Origin: Treponema sp. UBA4873
GTDB taxonomy: Bacteria > Spirochaetota > Spirochaetia > Treponematales > Treponemataceae
Length of the DNA: 64,000 bases
Assembly: GCA_002399405.1 (NCBI GenBank)
Contig: DHDP01000019.1
Span: forward strand, 62,001 to 126,000
Direction: 5' to 3'
In this document: positions 26,396 to 34,323 of the stretch, one piece after another
Position numbering within the stretch: the first letter of the stretch is position 1
How the letters are laid out: every line of letters starts with the position of its first letter
Position numbers and translations under genes: made by a program
The notes under the pieces: model-generated
Databases searched by the model: none
Told to the model about the DNA's origin: nothing
The model's input: the letters and a program-made list of their open reading frames with translations, nothing else

Positions 26396-27543
26396 ATGAT
26401 ACAGCGAATTCTCCAGAACGTTATACAGGCGAATCTCCATAAAGGAAAAGCGGTCATTCTGTACGGAGCACGGCAGTGCGGCAAAACAACGGTGACTCGT
26501 ATGACATCGACGCGTCATCGGAAAAGGCCGTGTGGCTTTCCGGCGACGATGATGAAGACGTGCGAATATTCTCCACCGTAACAAAATCTGTCTGGCCGCA
26601 GATTCTTGGTCCGTATAAACTGCTTATCATTGACGAAGCACAGCGTATTCCCGACATAGGACGCGCCGTAAAAATTCTCATAGATTTCTTTCCCGATGTG
26701 CAGGTGATTCTGACAGGTTCCAGTTCATTTCGGATTGCGAATATAACAGAGGAACCGCTCACCGGAAGGAAATACGAATATCGTCTGTATCCGTTTTCTT
26801 TTCTTGAATTATGCGGTGCTGCAAGTCTTCCCGATGAACGAAAGGCTCTGCAGCAGCGTCTGCTCTTCGGTTCCTATCCTGAGGTCGTTACAAAGCCAGA
26901 CGAGGCCCAGTCGCTTCTGCAGCTGATTGCCGACAGTTATCTGTACCGCGACCTTTTCGAGTATGAGGGGATCCGCAGGCCGAAGCTGCTTCGAGACTTG
27001 CTGAGGCTGCTTGCATATCAAATCGGCAACGAGGTCTCAACAGCAGAACTTGCATCAGCGCTTTCCGTTTCGCGGGGCACGGTTGATTCGTACATTTCCC
27101 TGCTCGAACAATCATTCATTATCTTTACTCTGAATGCGTACAGCACGAATAAGAGGAATGAACTGAAGAAGGCCAAAAAAATATATTTCTGTGATAACGG
27201 AATCCGCAATGCGGTTCTCGGAGATTTTACTCCTATCGGTGCCAGAAAAGACACCGGCGCATTATGGGAAAATTATCTTGTCTCCGAGCGCATTAAATAT
27301 CTTTCGAACAAAAATGCGTCCCCTGCAAACGGAACGTCGATTGCTTCCCCGTATTTCTGGCGGACAACAGACGGGATGGAAATCGATTACATAGAGGAAT
27401 GTGCAGGTTCTCTTTCGGCATACGAGTTCAAATGGAATCCGGATAAAAAATGCCGTGTTACCGCAGCCTTTACAAACCGGTATCCTGATGCCGGTGTAAC
27501 AGTTGTTACGCCGGATATGTATCAGAATTTTCTCGGACTATGA
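26396..27543 (+). pseudogene. AAA14/DUF4143 ATPase, disrupted after Walker A
   Basis: The first frame, from ATG 26396, reads MIQRILQNVIQANLHKGKAV and then Walker A LYGARQCGKTTVT before losing sense near 26500. A second frame, open from 26476 to 27543, carries the rest: Walker B LLIIDEAQRIP, sensor LTGSSSF, then the DUF4143 C-terminal nuclease-like domain (YFWRTTDGMEIDYIEE). A frameshift and a short loss, since the dozen or so residues after GKTT are missing, break the protein. The family is often mobile and toxin-antitoxin-like in distribution. It lies between the two copies of the 66-bp repeat, so it appears to have entered this operon. Confidence 0.8.
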
Positions 27544-27553
27544 ACCTGCTTTG

Positions 27554-27619
27554 TTCGTCGTATTGGCAGCAGCGGCAGGTATATGCTATGCTGCTTCAAT
27601 GAGAGAATTCAGGTGGTAA
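27554..27619 (+). repeat. Copy 2 of the 66-bp permease 3'-end repeat
   Basis: Encodes the same C-terminal residues as 26221-26286 and ends in TAA, with a MerR ATG one base later behind AGGTGG. About 92% identical to copy 1, so the duplication is not recent; it may be the tail of a second, lost permease gene. Confidence 0.85.
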
Positions 27620-27620
27620 C

Positions 27621-27740
27621 ATGTACAGAATCGGTCTTTTTTCCCGGATAACAAAAGTCTCTGTCAAAACGCTCGACGCCGTTCCGCGGGCAGCATGCGT
27701 CATGCACAAAGGCTCGTACGACGGATTGCCGCTCGCATGA
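27621..27740 (+). pseudogene. Collapsed MerR/BltR-type regulator gene
   Basis: A 39-residue frame joining the first part of a MerR helix-turn-helix (MYRIGLFSRITKVSVKTL) directly to the GyrI-like ligand domain (AVPRAACVMHKGSYDGLPLA). A normal protein has well over 200 residues between and after these points, so a large in-frame deletion removed the DNA-recognition half, the coiled coil and most of the sensor. Its last four bases overlap the next ATG (ATGA). Confidence 0.8.
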
Positions 27741-28264
27741 AGTACCTGCCGGATTTCATAACTGTACTTCGCATAGTCTGCGCCGTACCGCTGCTGTTCG
27801 TCCGCGCTTTCTCACCGGTATTTTTCATTCTGTATGCAGTATGCGGGGTAAGCGACGCGCTCGACGGTTTTATCGCAAGAAGAACGCACACGGAAAGCAG
27901 AACGGGACAGATTCTCGACAGTACGGCCGATGCCGTATTCTTCATCATCATCGTCATTGTATATGTGCGCACGCTCAGGCCTTCATTCGTTTTTACTGCA
28001 TGGATTACCGCAGTCTGCATGCTGCGCGCAGCTTCGCTTGCTGCAGGGCTGGTGCGTTTCAAAGAAATCGTATTTCTGCATACCTGTGCGAACAAAGCAG
28101 CCGGATTTACGCTGTTCTGTTTTCCGTTCCTGTACATACTGTCGCCCGGGGCGGCTTTTATTGCTGCATGCAGCATCGCATCGGTATCGGCGATCGAAGA
28201 ACTGATTATTAATTTAACCGCGCAGAAACCGGACAGAGATGTAAAAAGTATCTTTAAACTCTGA
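27737..28264 (+). CDS. CDP-alcohol phosphatidyltransferase family protein
   Basis: 175 residues starting at ATG 27737. The family signature D(2x)DG(2x)AR(8x)G(3x)D(3x)D is complete, from SDALDGFIAR to GQILDSTAD near residues 38-64, and about five membrane helices surround it. Such enzymes swap CMP on a CDP-diacylglycerol or CDP-alcohol for a head group in the inner membrane. The substrate (glycerol phosphate, inositol, choline) cannot be told. Its start overlaps the collapsed MerR frame, so it was once the next gene of that operon. Confidence 0.85.
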   Translation: MKYLPDFITVLRIVCAVPLLFVRAFSPVFFILYAVCGVSDALDGFIARRTHTESRTGQILDSTADAVFFIIIVIVYVRTLRPSFVFTAWITAVCMLRAASLAAGLVRFKEIVFLHTCANKAAGFTLFCFPFLYILSPGAAFIAACSIASVSAIEELIINLTAQKPDRDVKSIFKL

Positions 28265-28319
28265 CTGTCATCCGCCGGTCATAACAAACTTCACGCAGTT
28301 TGCCGAGCCTCTCCTCCTG

Positions 28320-29123
28320 TCAGGGCCGCAGTTTTTTTCCGATATAAAACACATAGCCGTAATACTGCTTATACTTTTCGTACAGTTCGGCTTCGTGCTG
28401 CTGGAAGCGCATCAGTTCCGCGGCGGCTTTGTCGCCCGGATGTTTCTTCAGAAACTGCTGCCTGGCTTCGACAGCCGGCGTAAAGTAATTGTCCGTCCAG
28501 CAGGTTTCCGGCAGTGCAAACGCAGCGACAGGCATATATCCCGCTTTCTGCAGCCGGGCTGTTTTAACTGCCGTCGTTCCGATTTCAGGATATGCATCGT
28601 TCCAGAATGCCGCGATTTCCTGCGGCCGCTCGTCCGTAAACCATGTCGCATCCGTTACCGCAATATACCCGCCCGTTTTAAGCAGCGGTCTCCATTCGTT
28701 TACGCCGCGTTCGAAACCGATGTGGGCAATTGAGCCCTCCGCCCAGATAAGATCGAGCGATTCTTTTTCGAATGGCAGTCTTTCCATCGTCCCGGTTATG
28801 CCGTGCACGCGGCCCTGTACATTGTGGGCCGCCGCATTTTCATTGAACAAGCCGATAAACTGAGGAGACAGATCGATCCCCGTAATACGCGCAGCCGTGT
28901 GTTCCGCGAGGATCATGGTCTGACCTCCCGTACCGCAGCCGACGTCGGCAGCCTGTATCGGAACCATTGATCCGGACAGCGGCTTCCTGTCCGGCCCTTC
29001 GATAAACTCCAGCGCCCGCAGCGTCGCTTCCGGGCTGCCCGGTCCCTGACGTTTGAGTAAAGCAAAATACTCACATATCATCGTATAGTCGAATGCATAA
29101 ATCGATCCGTTTTTTTCAGACAT
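28320..29123 (-). CDS. Class I SAM-dependent methyltransferase
   Basis: 267 residues from ATG 29123, six bases after AGGAGG. Motif I ADVGCGTGGQTMIL near residue 58 and the acidic end of strand 2 (ITGIDLSPQFI) bind S-adenosylmethionine; LIWAEGSIAHIGFERGVNEW follows in motif IV/V position. The N-terminal CEYFALLKRQGPGSPEATLRAL and a long C-terminal tail with QFLKKHPGDKAA are typical of a common small-molecule methyltransferase family of unknown substrate. Transcribed leftward and alone. Confidence 0.87.
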   Translation of the reverse strand: MSEKNGSIYAFDYTMICEYFALLKRQGPGSPEATLRALEFIEGPDRKPLSGSMVPIQAADVGCGTGGQTMILAEHTAARITGIDLSPQFIGLFNENAAAHNVQGRVHGITGTMERLPFEKESLDLIWAEGSIAHIGFERGVNEWRPLLKTGGYIAVTDATWFTDERPQEIAAFWNDAYPEIGTTAVKTARLQKAGYMPVAAFALPETCWTDNYFTPAVEARQQFLKKHPGDKAAAELMRFQQHEAELYEKYKQYYGYVFYIGKKLRP

Positions 29124-29231
29124 AGAAGCCTCCTGTATGTAACAGCCGGTCTGCGCGCACAATGTGTACCGGCATTTACAGAAATGGTATCAGTAAATTC
29201 CTGTAAATGGTACTCCGTATTCGTTTCAGAA

Positions 29232-29279
29232 ACAAAAAAGCACCGTATGCAGGACATTCTATTGCCCCATATACGGTGC
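29232..29279 (-). terminator. Rho-independent terminator downstream of the CD3324-like gene
   Basis: On the minus strand GCACCGTA (29278-29271) pairs with TACGGTGC (29246-29239) around a long loop, followed by TTTTTT (29238-29233). It begins ten bases past the stop of the gene at 29288. Confidence 0.7.
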
Positions 29280-29287
29280 CTCCCTCT

Positions 29288-29563
29288 TTATGATTCCCGT
29301 TTCAGTTCCGCGATAATCCTGTAGACCGTCTTGTCCGCAAGAAAGTACCGGTCCGCAAGTTCAGGGACTGAAATGCCGTTCAGATATTTTCCATATAATT
29401 CCCGGTTACGGTCCCGCAGCAGATCCCGGGTGTGTTTAACCTCACCCCATTTCTTTCTGCAGCACGCTTTCCGCGGAATATACAGATACATGCCGTCGGC
29501 GTATTCCTGTACTGCTTCCAGCAGATTTCCAGGCAACACGTCGTCCGCTTTTACATAGCCCAT
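29288..29563 (-). CDS. CD3324-like small DNA-binding protein
   Basis: 91 residues from ATG 29563. The MGYVKADDVLP start, YLYIPRKACCRKKWGE and the closing helix-turn-helix SVPELADRYFLADKTVYRII match a small family (CD3324 and relatives) distantly like the Mor activator HTH. GGAG lies nine bases upstream. It is followed by a terminator. The 5' side carries a stem-loop with 11-bp arms (29597-29646). A regulatory role is likely but its targets are unknown. Confidence 0.78.
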   Translation of the reverse strand: MGYVKADDVLPGNLLEAVQEYADGMYLYIPRKACCRKKWGEVKHTRDLLRDRNRELYGKYLNGISVPELADRYFLADKTVYRIIAELKRES

Positions 29564-29596
29564 AGTGCGCTCCGTATAAAAAATATGATGCAGAGT

Positions 29597-29646
29597 GCAG
29601 TAAAGGCAGCCGGAACTTACGTCCGCAATATGCACGCCTTTACTGC
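29597..29646 (-). promoter_or_regulatory. Stem-loop with 11-bp arms upstream of the CD3324-like gene
   Basis: GCAGTAAAGGC (29597-29607) and GCCTTTACTGC (29636-29646) are perfect complements with a 28-base loop. In the minus-strand message it would sit 33 bases before the ATG. An upstream TATAAT (29730-29725) and an AGGAGG (29712-29707) that heads no real frame lie further 5', possibly leftovers of a lost leader gene. It could be an operator for the HTH protein or an RNA control element. Confidence 0.45.
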
Positions 29647-29832
29647 GCGCACGGGACAAGATCCGAAATCAGATGTGAATATGCAGAACTACTGATAAGA
29701 CAATATCCTCCTGTTATAAAATATATTATATGAATTTCTCTTTACGAACAACCCGTCGGTATTATACGCTCGGCCGCGGTACATAGGACGGCGGCGGCAG
29801 CCTGATTTGGCGGGCCTCTCCAGTACAGAAAT

Positions 29833-30702
29833 TTAACAAGATGAGTCGTAATAATTTTTCTGACTCCGTATAGTGCCGTTTCTTTTGTTCTGTACCAGTT
29901 TTGAGTGATGGAAATAATTTTTGCATTGTATGCCGTGTGCCCTGCAGTACCCGCTGAGTTTCTGCGCGAGTACGTCCCAGTAATAGTCGTCGCCTCCGAT
30001 ATAAATCCGCCGGTACTGCTCCGCATACCGGGGATAATGAGACCGCACGTATTCCAGAATGACAGGTTTATAAGCTCCGCGCAGATTAAGGTTTTCGAAC
30101 CAGTACTCGTCTATGAATTCATGCGAACATTCCAGTATTTTCCTGCAGTCGGTTATGTAGGGAAATATCGGCGACATAAACAACACAGTCGTAATGCCGC
30201 CGTCGTGCATCGTTTTCAGCGCATGCAGTCTGTCAGCGATCGGAGAGGCATCATCCATATCGCGCCGGAATGTTTCGTCCAGTGTGTTGACGGACATGGC
30301 GACTGTAAGATGTCTGAACTGTTTTAACAAATCGACGTCGCGCAGAATCAAATCCGATTTTGTCGAAATGCTCACATATGCATCGGAGTGTACAAGCTGC
30401 TCAAGGACTTCGCGAGTACACCGGTACGTTTCTTCATATTTATTATAGCAGTCCGTCACTGAAGAAAGAAATACTGTTTTCCCTGTGAGTTTTTTTATGT
30501 CGATTTTTTTACTGCATCGCTTTATGTCTATGAACGTTCCCCAGTCTTCGGTATGTCCCGTAAAACGCTTCATAAAGCTCGCGTAGCAGTACCGGCATCC
30601 GTGGGGACAGCCGACGTACGGATTAATAACGTAGTCGGTCGCGGGAAGATTCGATTTTGTGAGAAGGTCTTTTACAGCGACTTCACGTACAACAACGGAC
30701 AT
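29833..30702 (-). CDS. Radical SAM protein, SPL/Rv2578c-like (COG1533)
   Basis: 289 residues from ATG 30702. The cluster motif CPHGCRYC is at 32-39 in PYVGCPHGCRYCYASF, and SSVTDCYNKYEETYRCTREV with VSISTKSDLILRD are usual COG1533 motifs. No ribosome site; a TAGTAT box lies eight bases before the ATG, again leaderless-like. The enzyme's substrate is unknown; relation to DNA photoproduct repair is by family only. It is distinct from the paralogue at 9841-10719. Confidence 0.85.
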   Translation of the reverse strand: MSVVVREVAVKDLLTKSNLPATDYVINPYVGCPHGCRYCYASFMKRFTGHTEDWGTFIDIKRCSKKIDIKKLTGKTVFLSSVTDCYNKYEETYRCTREVLEQLVHSDAYVSISTKSDLILRDVDLLKQFRHLTVAMSVNTLDETFRRDMDDASPIADRLHALKTMHDGGITTVLFMSPIFPYITDCRKILECSHEFIDEYWFENLNLRGAYKPVILEYVRSHYPRYAEQYRRIYIGGDDYYWDVLAQKLSGYCRAHGIQCKNYFHHSKLVQNKRNGTIRSQKNYYDSSC

Positions 30703-30778
30703 ACACAAGTATACTAGCGTATAGCCCTGCAAATTACCAGTATCAGGAAGCGGTGTTATTCATTCTGCCGCCGTGGGT

Positions 30779-31849
30779 TCAGTCCTGAATCCACCCCCGT
30801 TCCACTGCGGCTGCAACATTCGCCTGAACCCACGGCCAGAGGCGCGGCATGTACGCTTTCACCGGTGAAATGCGCTTGAATACGTCGGCTGCATGAACTG
30901 CCCCCTCGCGCCACGTTGCCCCCTCCGTGAGCGTGTTGTGCAGAAACGGCTGGATGCGGTCCATGCATGCGGCGAACTGAGCATCCGCAGTCTGCTCCGC
31001 GTCGAATTCCTCCCACAACGCGCGTATTTCCTGTCCCTGATCTTCGGGAAGCCGGGAAAAAAGTCTGTCGGCCGATTCTTTCTCACGCAGCTCCTTCGTC
31101 GTGTTTCCGGCAGCGTCGTATGCGAACGTGTCCCCTGCGTAGATTTCCACAAGGTCGTGAACGAGCACCATTTTTATCGCACGGTTAATATCGGGACTGC
31201 CTTCCGCATATTCGCCGAGCAGCATCGCCATAACACCAAGATGCCATGAATGCTCCGCGTCGTTCTCCCGGCCGGAGCCGTCGACGTGAAGCGTATGGCG
31301 CAGTATGTGCGTCATCTTGTCTATCTCCGCAATAAATTCAAGCTGTTTGTCCAGCCTGTCGTTTCCCGAAGAGGCGAATGTATTTTTTTGCAGATTCTTT
31401 TCCATGCAGACAGAGTTCTTCATACACCTGTACTGTCCGTAATTTGGAATAACGGCATACCCGAGACTGCGGTACAGGGACATCGCAGTCGCGAGCGGTT
31501 CACCTGTCTCCAGAATCATGCGGGAAAATCCACCGGAAAGCGCCCACTGCTCAAGGGAAAGTACGATTGTCTTCGAGATTCCCTGCCCGCGGTATTCCTT
31601 CCGGACAAAAACGCGCTTCAGCTCTGCGTTCTCTCCATCGTATTCCTTAAAACTTCCGCATGCGATTGCTTTTGTACCGTCATAAGCAATAAGCACGTGA
31701 TGTATGTTTTCCAGCGTATTATACTGTACATACTGCGAACGCTGAAATTTCTTTCCTACAATTTCATCAAGATTTTCATCAAGCAGCCGGCACAGTTCAA
31801 CGAAATCCTCGTTTGTTCCGTCCGTGCGGACAATTGTGTACGCCATAGC
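30779..31849 (-). CDS. Fusion of GNAT acetyltransferase and HD-domain phosphohydrolase
   Basis: 356 residues from ATG 31849 behind GAGG. Residues 1-145 are a GNAT domain (FVRKEYRGQGISKTIV holds the acetyl-CoA loop, ETGEPLATAMSLYRSLGY is motif B). After a short linker, residues 165-350 are an HD domain of the YfbR/HDDC2 type, with H199 in ENDAEHSWHLG, H230-D231 in MVLVHDLVEIYAGD and a late acidic VHAADVF. The latter group are 5'-nucleotidase-like phosphohydrolases. Joined in one chain, the two could act on one metabolite or modified nucleotide in sequence; this is speculation. Confidence 0.85.
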   Translation of the reverse strand, partial: AMAYTIVRTDGTNEDFVELCRLLDENLDEIVGKKFQRSQYVQYNTLENIHHVLIAYDGTKAIACGSFKEYDGENAELKRVFVRKEYRGQGISKTIVLSLEQWALSGGFSRMILETGEPLATAMSLYRSLGYAVIPNYGQYRCMKNSVCMEKNLQKNTFASSGNDRLDKQLEFIAEIDKMTHILRHTLHVDGSGRENDAEHSWHLGVMAMLLGEYAEGSPDINRAIKMVLVHDLVEIYAGDTFAYDAAGNTTKELREKESADRLFSRLPEDQGQEIRALWEEFDAEQTADAQFAACMDRIQPFLHNTLTEGATWREGAVHAADVFKRISPVKAYMPRLWPWVQANVAAAVERGWIQD

Positions 31850-31925
31850 AGTTACCTCAGCATACAACAGTACCACATCATGCAACAGCCGGTAAAGAGC
31901 GTTCTATAATATACGTTACCGATAG

Positions 31926-31954
31926 TTGACTATCTCTATATTTAATTATACTAT
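31926..31954 (+). promoter_or_regulatory. Promoter of the amino-acid ABC importer operon
   Basis: TTGACT (31926-31931) with TACTAT at 17 bases (31949-31954) or the overlapping TATACT (31947-31952) at 15. ATAGT-TG-ACTAT (31922-31933) is a small dyad over the -35 box, a possible operator. Confidence 0.5.
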
Positions 31955-31996
31955 TTTCCTACCAAAAAACTGGAAAATTAAAACGGAGGCTATAAC

Positions 31997-32857
31997 ATGA
32001 AGAAAAACAGAATACCGGCTGCCATTTTCGCTGTACTCGCAGCTTTTGTGGCGGCAGGATGCAGTAAAAAACAGGGAATATCAGCATCTGCGGTTCAGGA
32101 CGCTGCTGATGCACGCACAATATATGTTGCACATACCCAGACGTATGTGCCGTACGTGTTTGTCGACGACAAGGGAGCATCAGACGGATTCGAGGTCGCT
32201 GTCTGGAAGGAAATCGGTCTGATGTATCCGCAGTATAAAATCGAATTTGTCCCGACGTCCGACGACGATCTGCTCATCGGCGTGCAGACCGGAAAATACG
32301 CAGTAGGCATAAAAGGCGCGTGGTCCACGGACGAACGGCGTGAGAAATACCTGTTCCCTCAAAACTATCTGGGAGCGAGCGTCATAGGATTGACGTTCCG
32401 CACGGAAAACGCGGACAAGATTCACGACCTTGAGAGCTTCGCGGAATACAGCGGAAAGCTCGTTCCCATTTCTCCGCAATCCGCTCAGTATTCGATCATC
32501 ACTGATTTTAATAAAGCGCACCCCGGCGCACAGATAAAGCTCGTGCCGTCGGACGTCTTCAACATTCCCGAATCGTACACGTGGGTGCTCGAAAAACGGT
32601 ACGACGGATTCTTCGACCTTCAGGTTGCGTACAAACGAAACGTCCTTGCGGAAGACGGCGCGTACCATCAGTTTGCGGACAGGCTTTCATATGTCGTCTA
32701 CAAGGCGATTCCGACATGGCCGCTCTTCAACAAAAACGAAACGCAGCTGGCCGCCGATTACGACAAGGTGGTTACGACGCTCCATGAAAACGGAAAATAC
32801 ACTGAGCTCGCAGACAAATATTTCGGCGAAGATGTTTCAAAATACGTGCAGAAGTAG
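31997..32857 (+). CDS. Amino-acid ABC transporter substrate-binding lipoprotein
   Basis: 286 residues. Signal peptide with a lipobox (FVAAGC, Cys22 lipidated), then the periplasmic-binding protein type 2 fold of SBP family 3 with TQTYVPYVFVDDKGASDGFE and VGIKGAWSTDERREKY, the usual ligand-site region. Polar amino acid binding is typical of the family. GGAGG precedes the ATG. The two permease genes follow within 15 bases. No ATPase gene is in the operon, so it must share one encoded elsewhere. Confidence 0.88.
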   Translation: MKKNRIPAAIFAVLAAFVAAGCSKKQGISASAVQDAADARTIYVAHTQTYVPYVFVDDKGASDGFEVAVWKEIGLMYPQYKIEFVPTSDDDLLIGVQTGKYAVGIKGAWSTDERREKYLFPQNYLGASVIGLTFRTENADKIHDLESFAEYSGKLVPISPQSAQYSIITDFNKAHPGAQIKLVPSDVFNIPESYTWVLEKRYDGFFDLQVAYKRNVLAEDGAYHQFADRLSYVVYKAIPTWPLFNKNETQLAADYDKVVTTLHENGKYTELADKYFGEDVSKYVQK

Positions 32858-32871
32858 TATGCTGAAACGCA

Positions 32872-33594
32872 ATGCGTCCGTTTGATCCGGTTTATATTGC
32901 GGAATATTTCTGCAGGCTGCTCCCCTTTGTCGGCAGAACGCTGCAGGTAACGGTTCTTTCCGTCGTCTGCGGCACGCTCCTCGGCGCACTGCTTGCATGG
33001 GCACGGCTGTCCCGTTCCCGCGCCGCACGCGCGGTTTCTGCCGTTTACGTGCACATTATCCGATGCACGCCGTCGATCGTGCTTCTTTTCATCGTTTATT
33101 ACGGTCTTCCGAAACTGATTGAATCGGCGACAGGCATCCGCGCGGGATACAACGGCAAGCTGCTGTACGTCGCGGTTACGCTGTCGCTGCTGTTCGCGGC
33201 GGCCATGTGCGAACTGTTCCGTGCCGCATACGGCGCCGTCGACGACGGTCAGCGGGACGCCGCATTCTGCTGCGGATTCACGCCGTTCCAGACAGCGTAC
33301 CTCATCATTATACCGCAGGCGCTCACCGCCGCAATTCCCGTATTCTGCAACGAAGTGATAGCCCTTCTTAAACAGGGTGCGCTTGCGTTCACAATCGGCT
33401 TCATCGACCTTATGGGGGAGACCGACGTTATTGTTGCGCGGAATTACGGCGCGCACGGGCTTGAAACGTACATCGCGCTCGCCGTAATTTACTGGGGCCT
33501 GTCGATCATCATCGAACGGGCTGCAGGCATATTCGAACGGCGGGCAGCGCGCGGGAAAGATTTTCCCGGCAGGGATGTAAGCGGATGGAACTGA
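32872..33594 (+). CDS. Amino-acid ABC transporter permease (HisM/GlnP type)
   Basis: 240 residues with five membrane helices. RCTPSIVLLFIVYYGLP near residue 64 and AFCCGFTPFQTAYLIIIPQAL near 132, the EAA loop that contacts the ATPase, mark the polar amino-acid permease family. It overlaps the next permease by ten bases. Operates with the lipoprotein at 31997 and the second permease as a heterodimer. Confidence 0.88.
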   Translation: MRPFDPVYIAEYFCRLLPFVGRTLQVTVLSVVCGTLLGALLAWARLSRSRAARAVSAVYVHIIRCTPSIVLLFIVYYGLPKLIESATGIRAGYNGKLLYVAVTLSLLFAAAMCELFRAAYGAVDDGQRDAAFCCGFTPFQTAYLIIIPQALTAAIPVFCNEVIALLKQGALAFTIGFIDLMGETDVIVARNYGAHGLETYIALAVIYWGLSIIIERAAGIFERRAARGKDFPGRDVSGWN

Positions 33595-34277
33595 ATCTGC
33601 CTTTCCTTGCAAAAACATTTATTCTCGCACTGCGCGGAATTCCCGTATCGCTCGAAATAACAGCATTATCGCTGCTGCTCGCCGTCATTCCCGCATATTA
33701 CATGGCGCTCGCACGGTTGTACCGCGTAAAGATTCTGTCGCGGATTATCGGCGTTTTCATCTCGCTCGTGCGGGGTACGCCGATGGTCGTGCAGATACTG
33801 TTCATATACAGCCTGCTTCCGAGTCTCATCAACGCGGTCGCCGTACGGACGGGAAGCTCGTTCAACGTATTCAACGCGCATCCTGTTATTTATGCGGTCA
33901 TCGTCTTTTCGCTGCACGCGTCGGTCATGCTTTCCGAAGTGATACGCGCCTCAATCACGACTGTCGACCGCGGCCAGCTCGACGCTGCGTATGCGCTCGG
34001 CATGAATCGGAGTCAGGCGTTCCGTCTCATCATTATGCCGCAGGCTGTCGTCGAGGCGGTGCCGAACCTCGGCACGCTCACCGTGAATCTTTTCAAGGAA
34101 ACGTCCCTTTCCTTCCTCATGACCGTGCAGGACATCACCGCGATCGCGAAAATAGAAGCATCGTACGGCTACAATTATATAGAAGCATATATAGACATAT
34201 TTATTATTTATCTGATTATGTGCTCGCTCATACAGCTTGTATTCTATACTGCGGAAAAAGTAGTGTCGAAAAAATAA
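33585..34277 (+). CDS. Second amino-acid ABC transporter permease
   Basis: 230 residues with the same fold: VRGTPMVVQILFIYSLLPSL and AYALGMNRSQAFRLIIMPQAV (EAA loop). Its ATG lies within the end of the upstream permease gene, indicating coupling. It is the last gene of the importer operon, which ends without an ATP-binding gene; the MFS gene begins 46 bases on from its own promoter-like box. Confidence 0.88.
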   Translation: MELNLPFLAKTFILALRGIPVSLEITALSLLLAVIPAYYMALARLYRVKILSRIIGVFISLVRGTPMVVQILFIYSLLPSLINAVAVRTGSSFNVFNAHPVIYAVIVFSLHASVMLSEVIRASITTVDRGQLDAAYALGMNRSQAFRLIIMPQAVVEAVPNLGTLTVNLFKETSLSFLMTVQDITAIAKIEASYGYNYIEAYIDIFIIYLIMCSLIQLVFYTAEKVVSKK

Positions 34278-34323
34278 GCTGCGGCGCTGGCACATCAACG
34301 GCGTATGTGCTAGTATCATTCCG

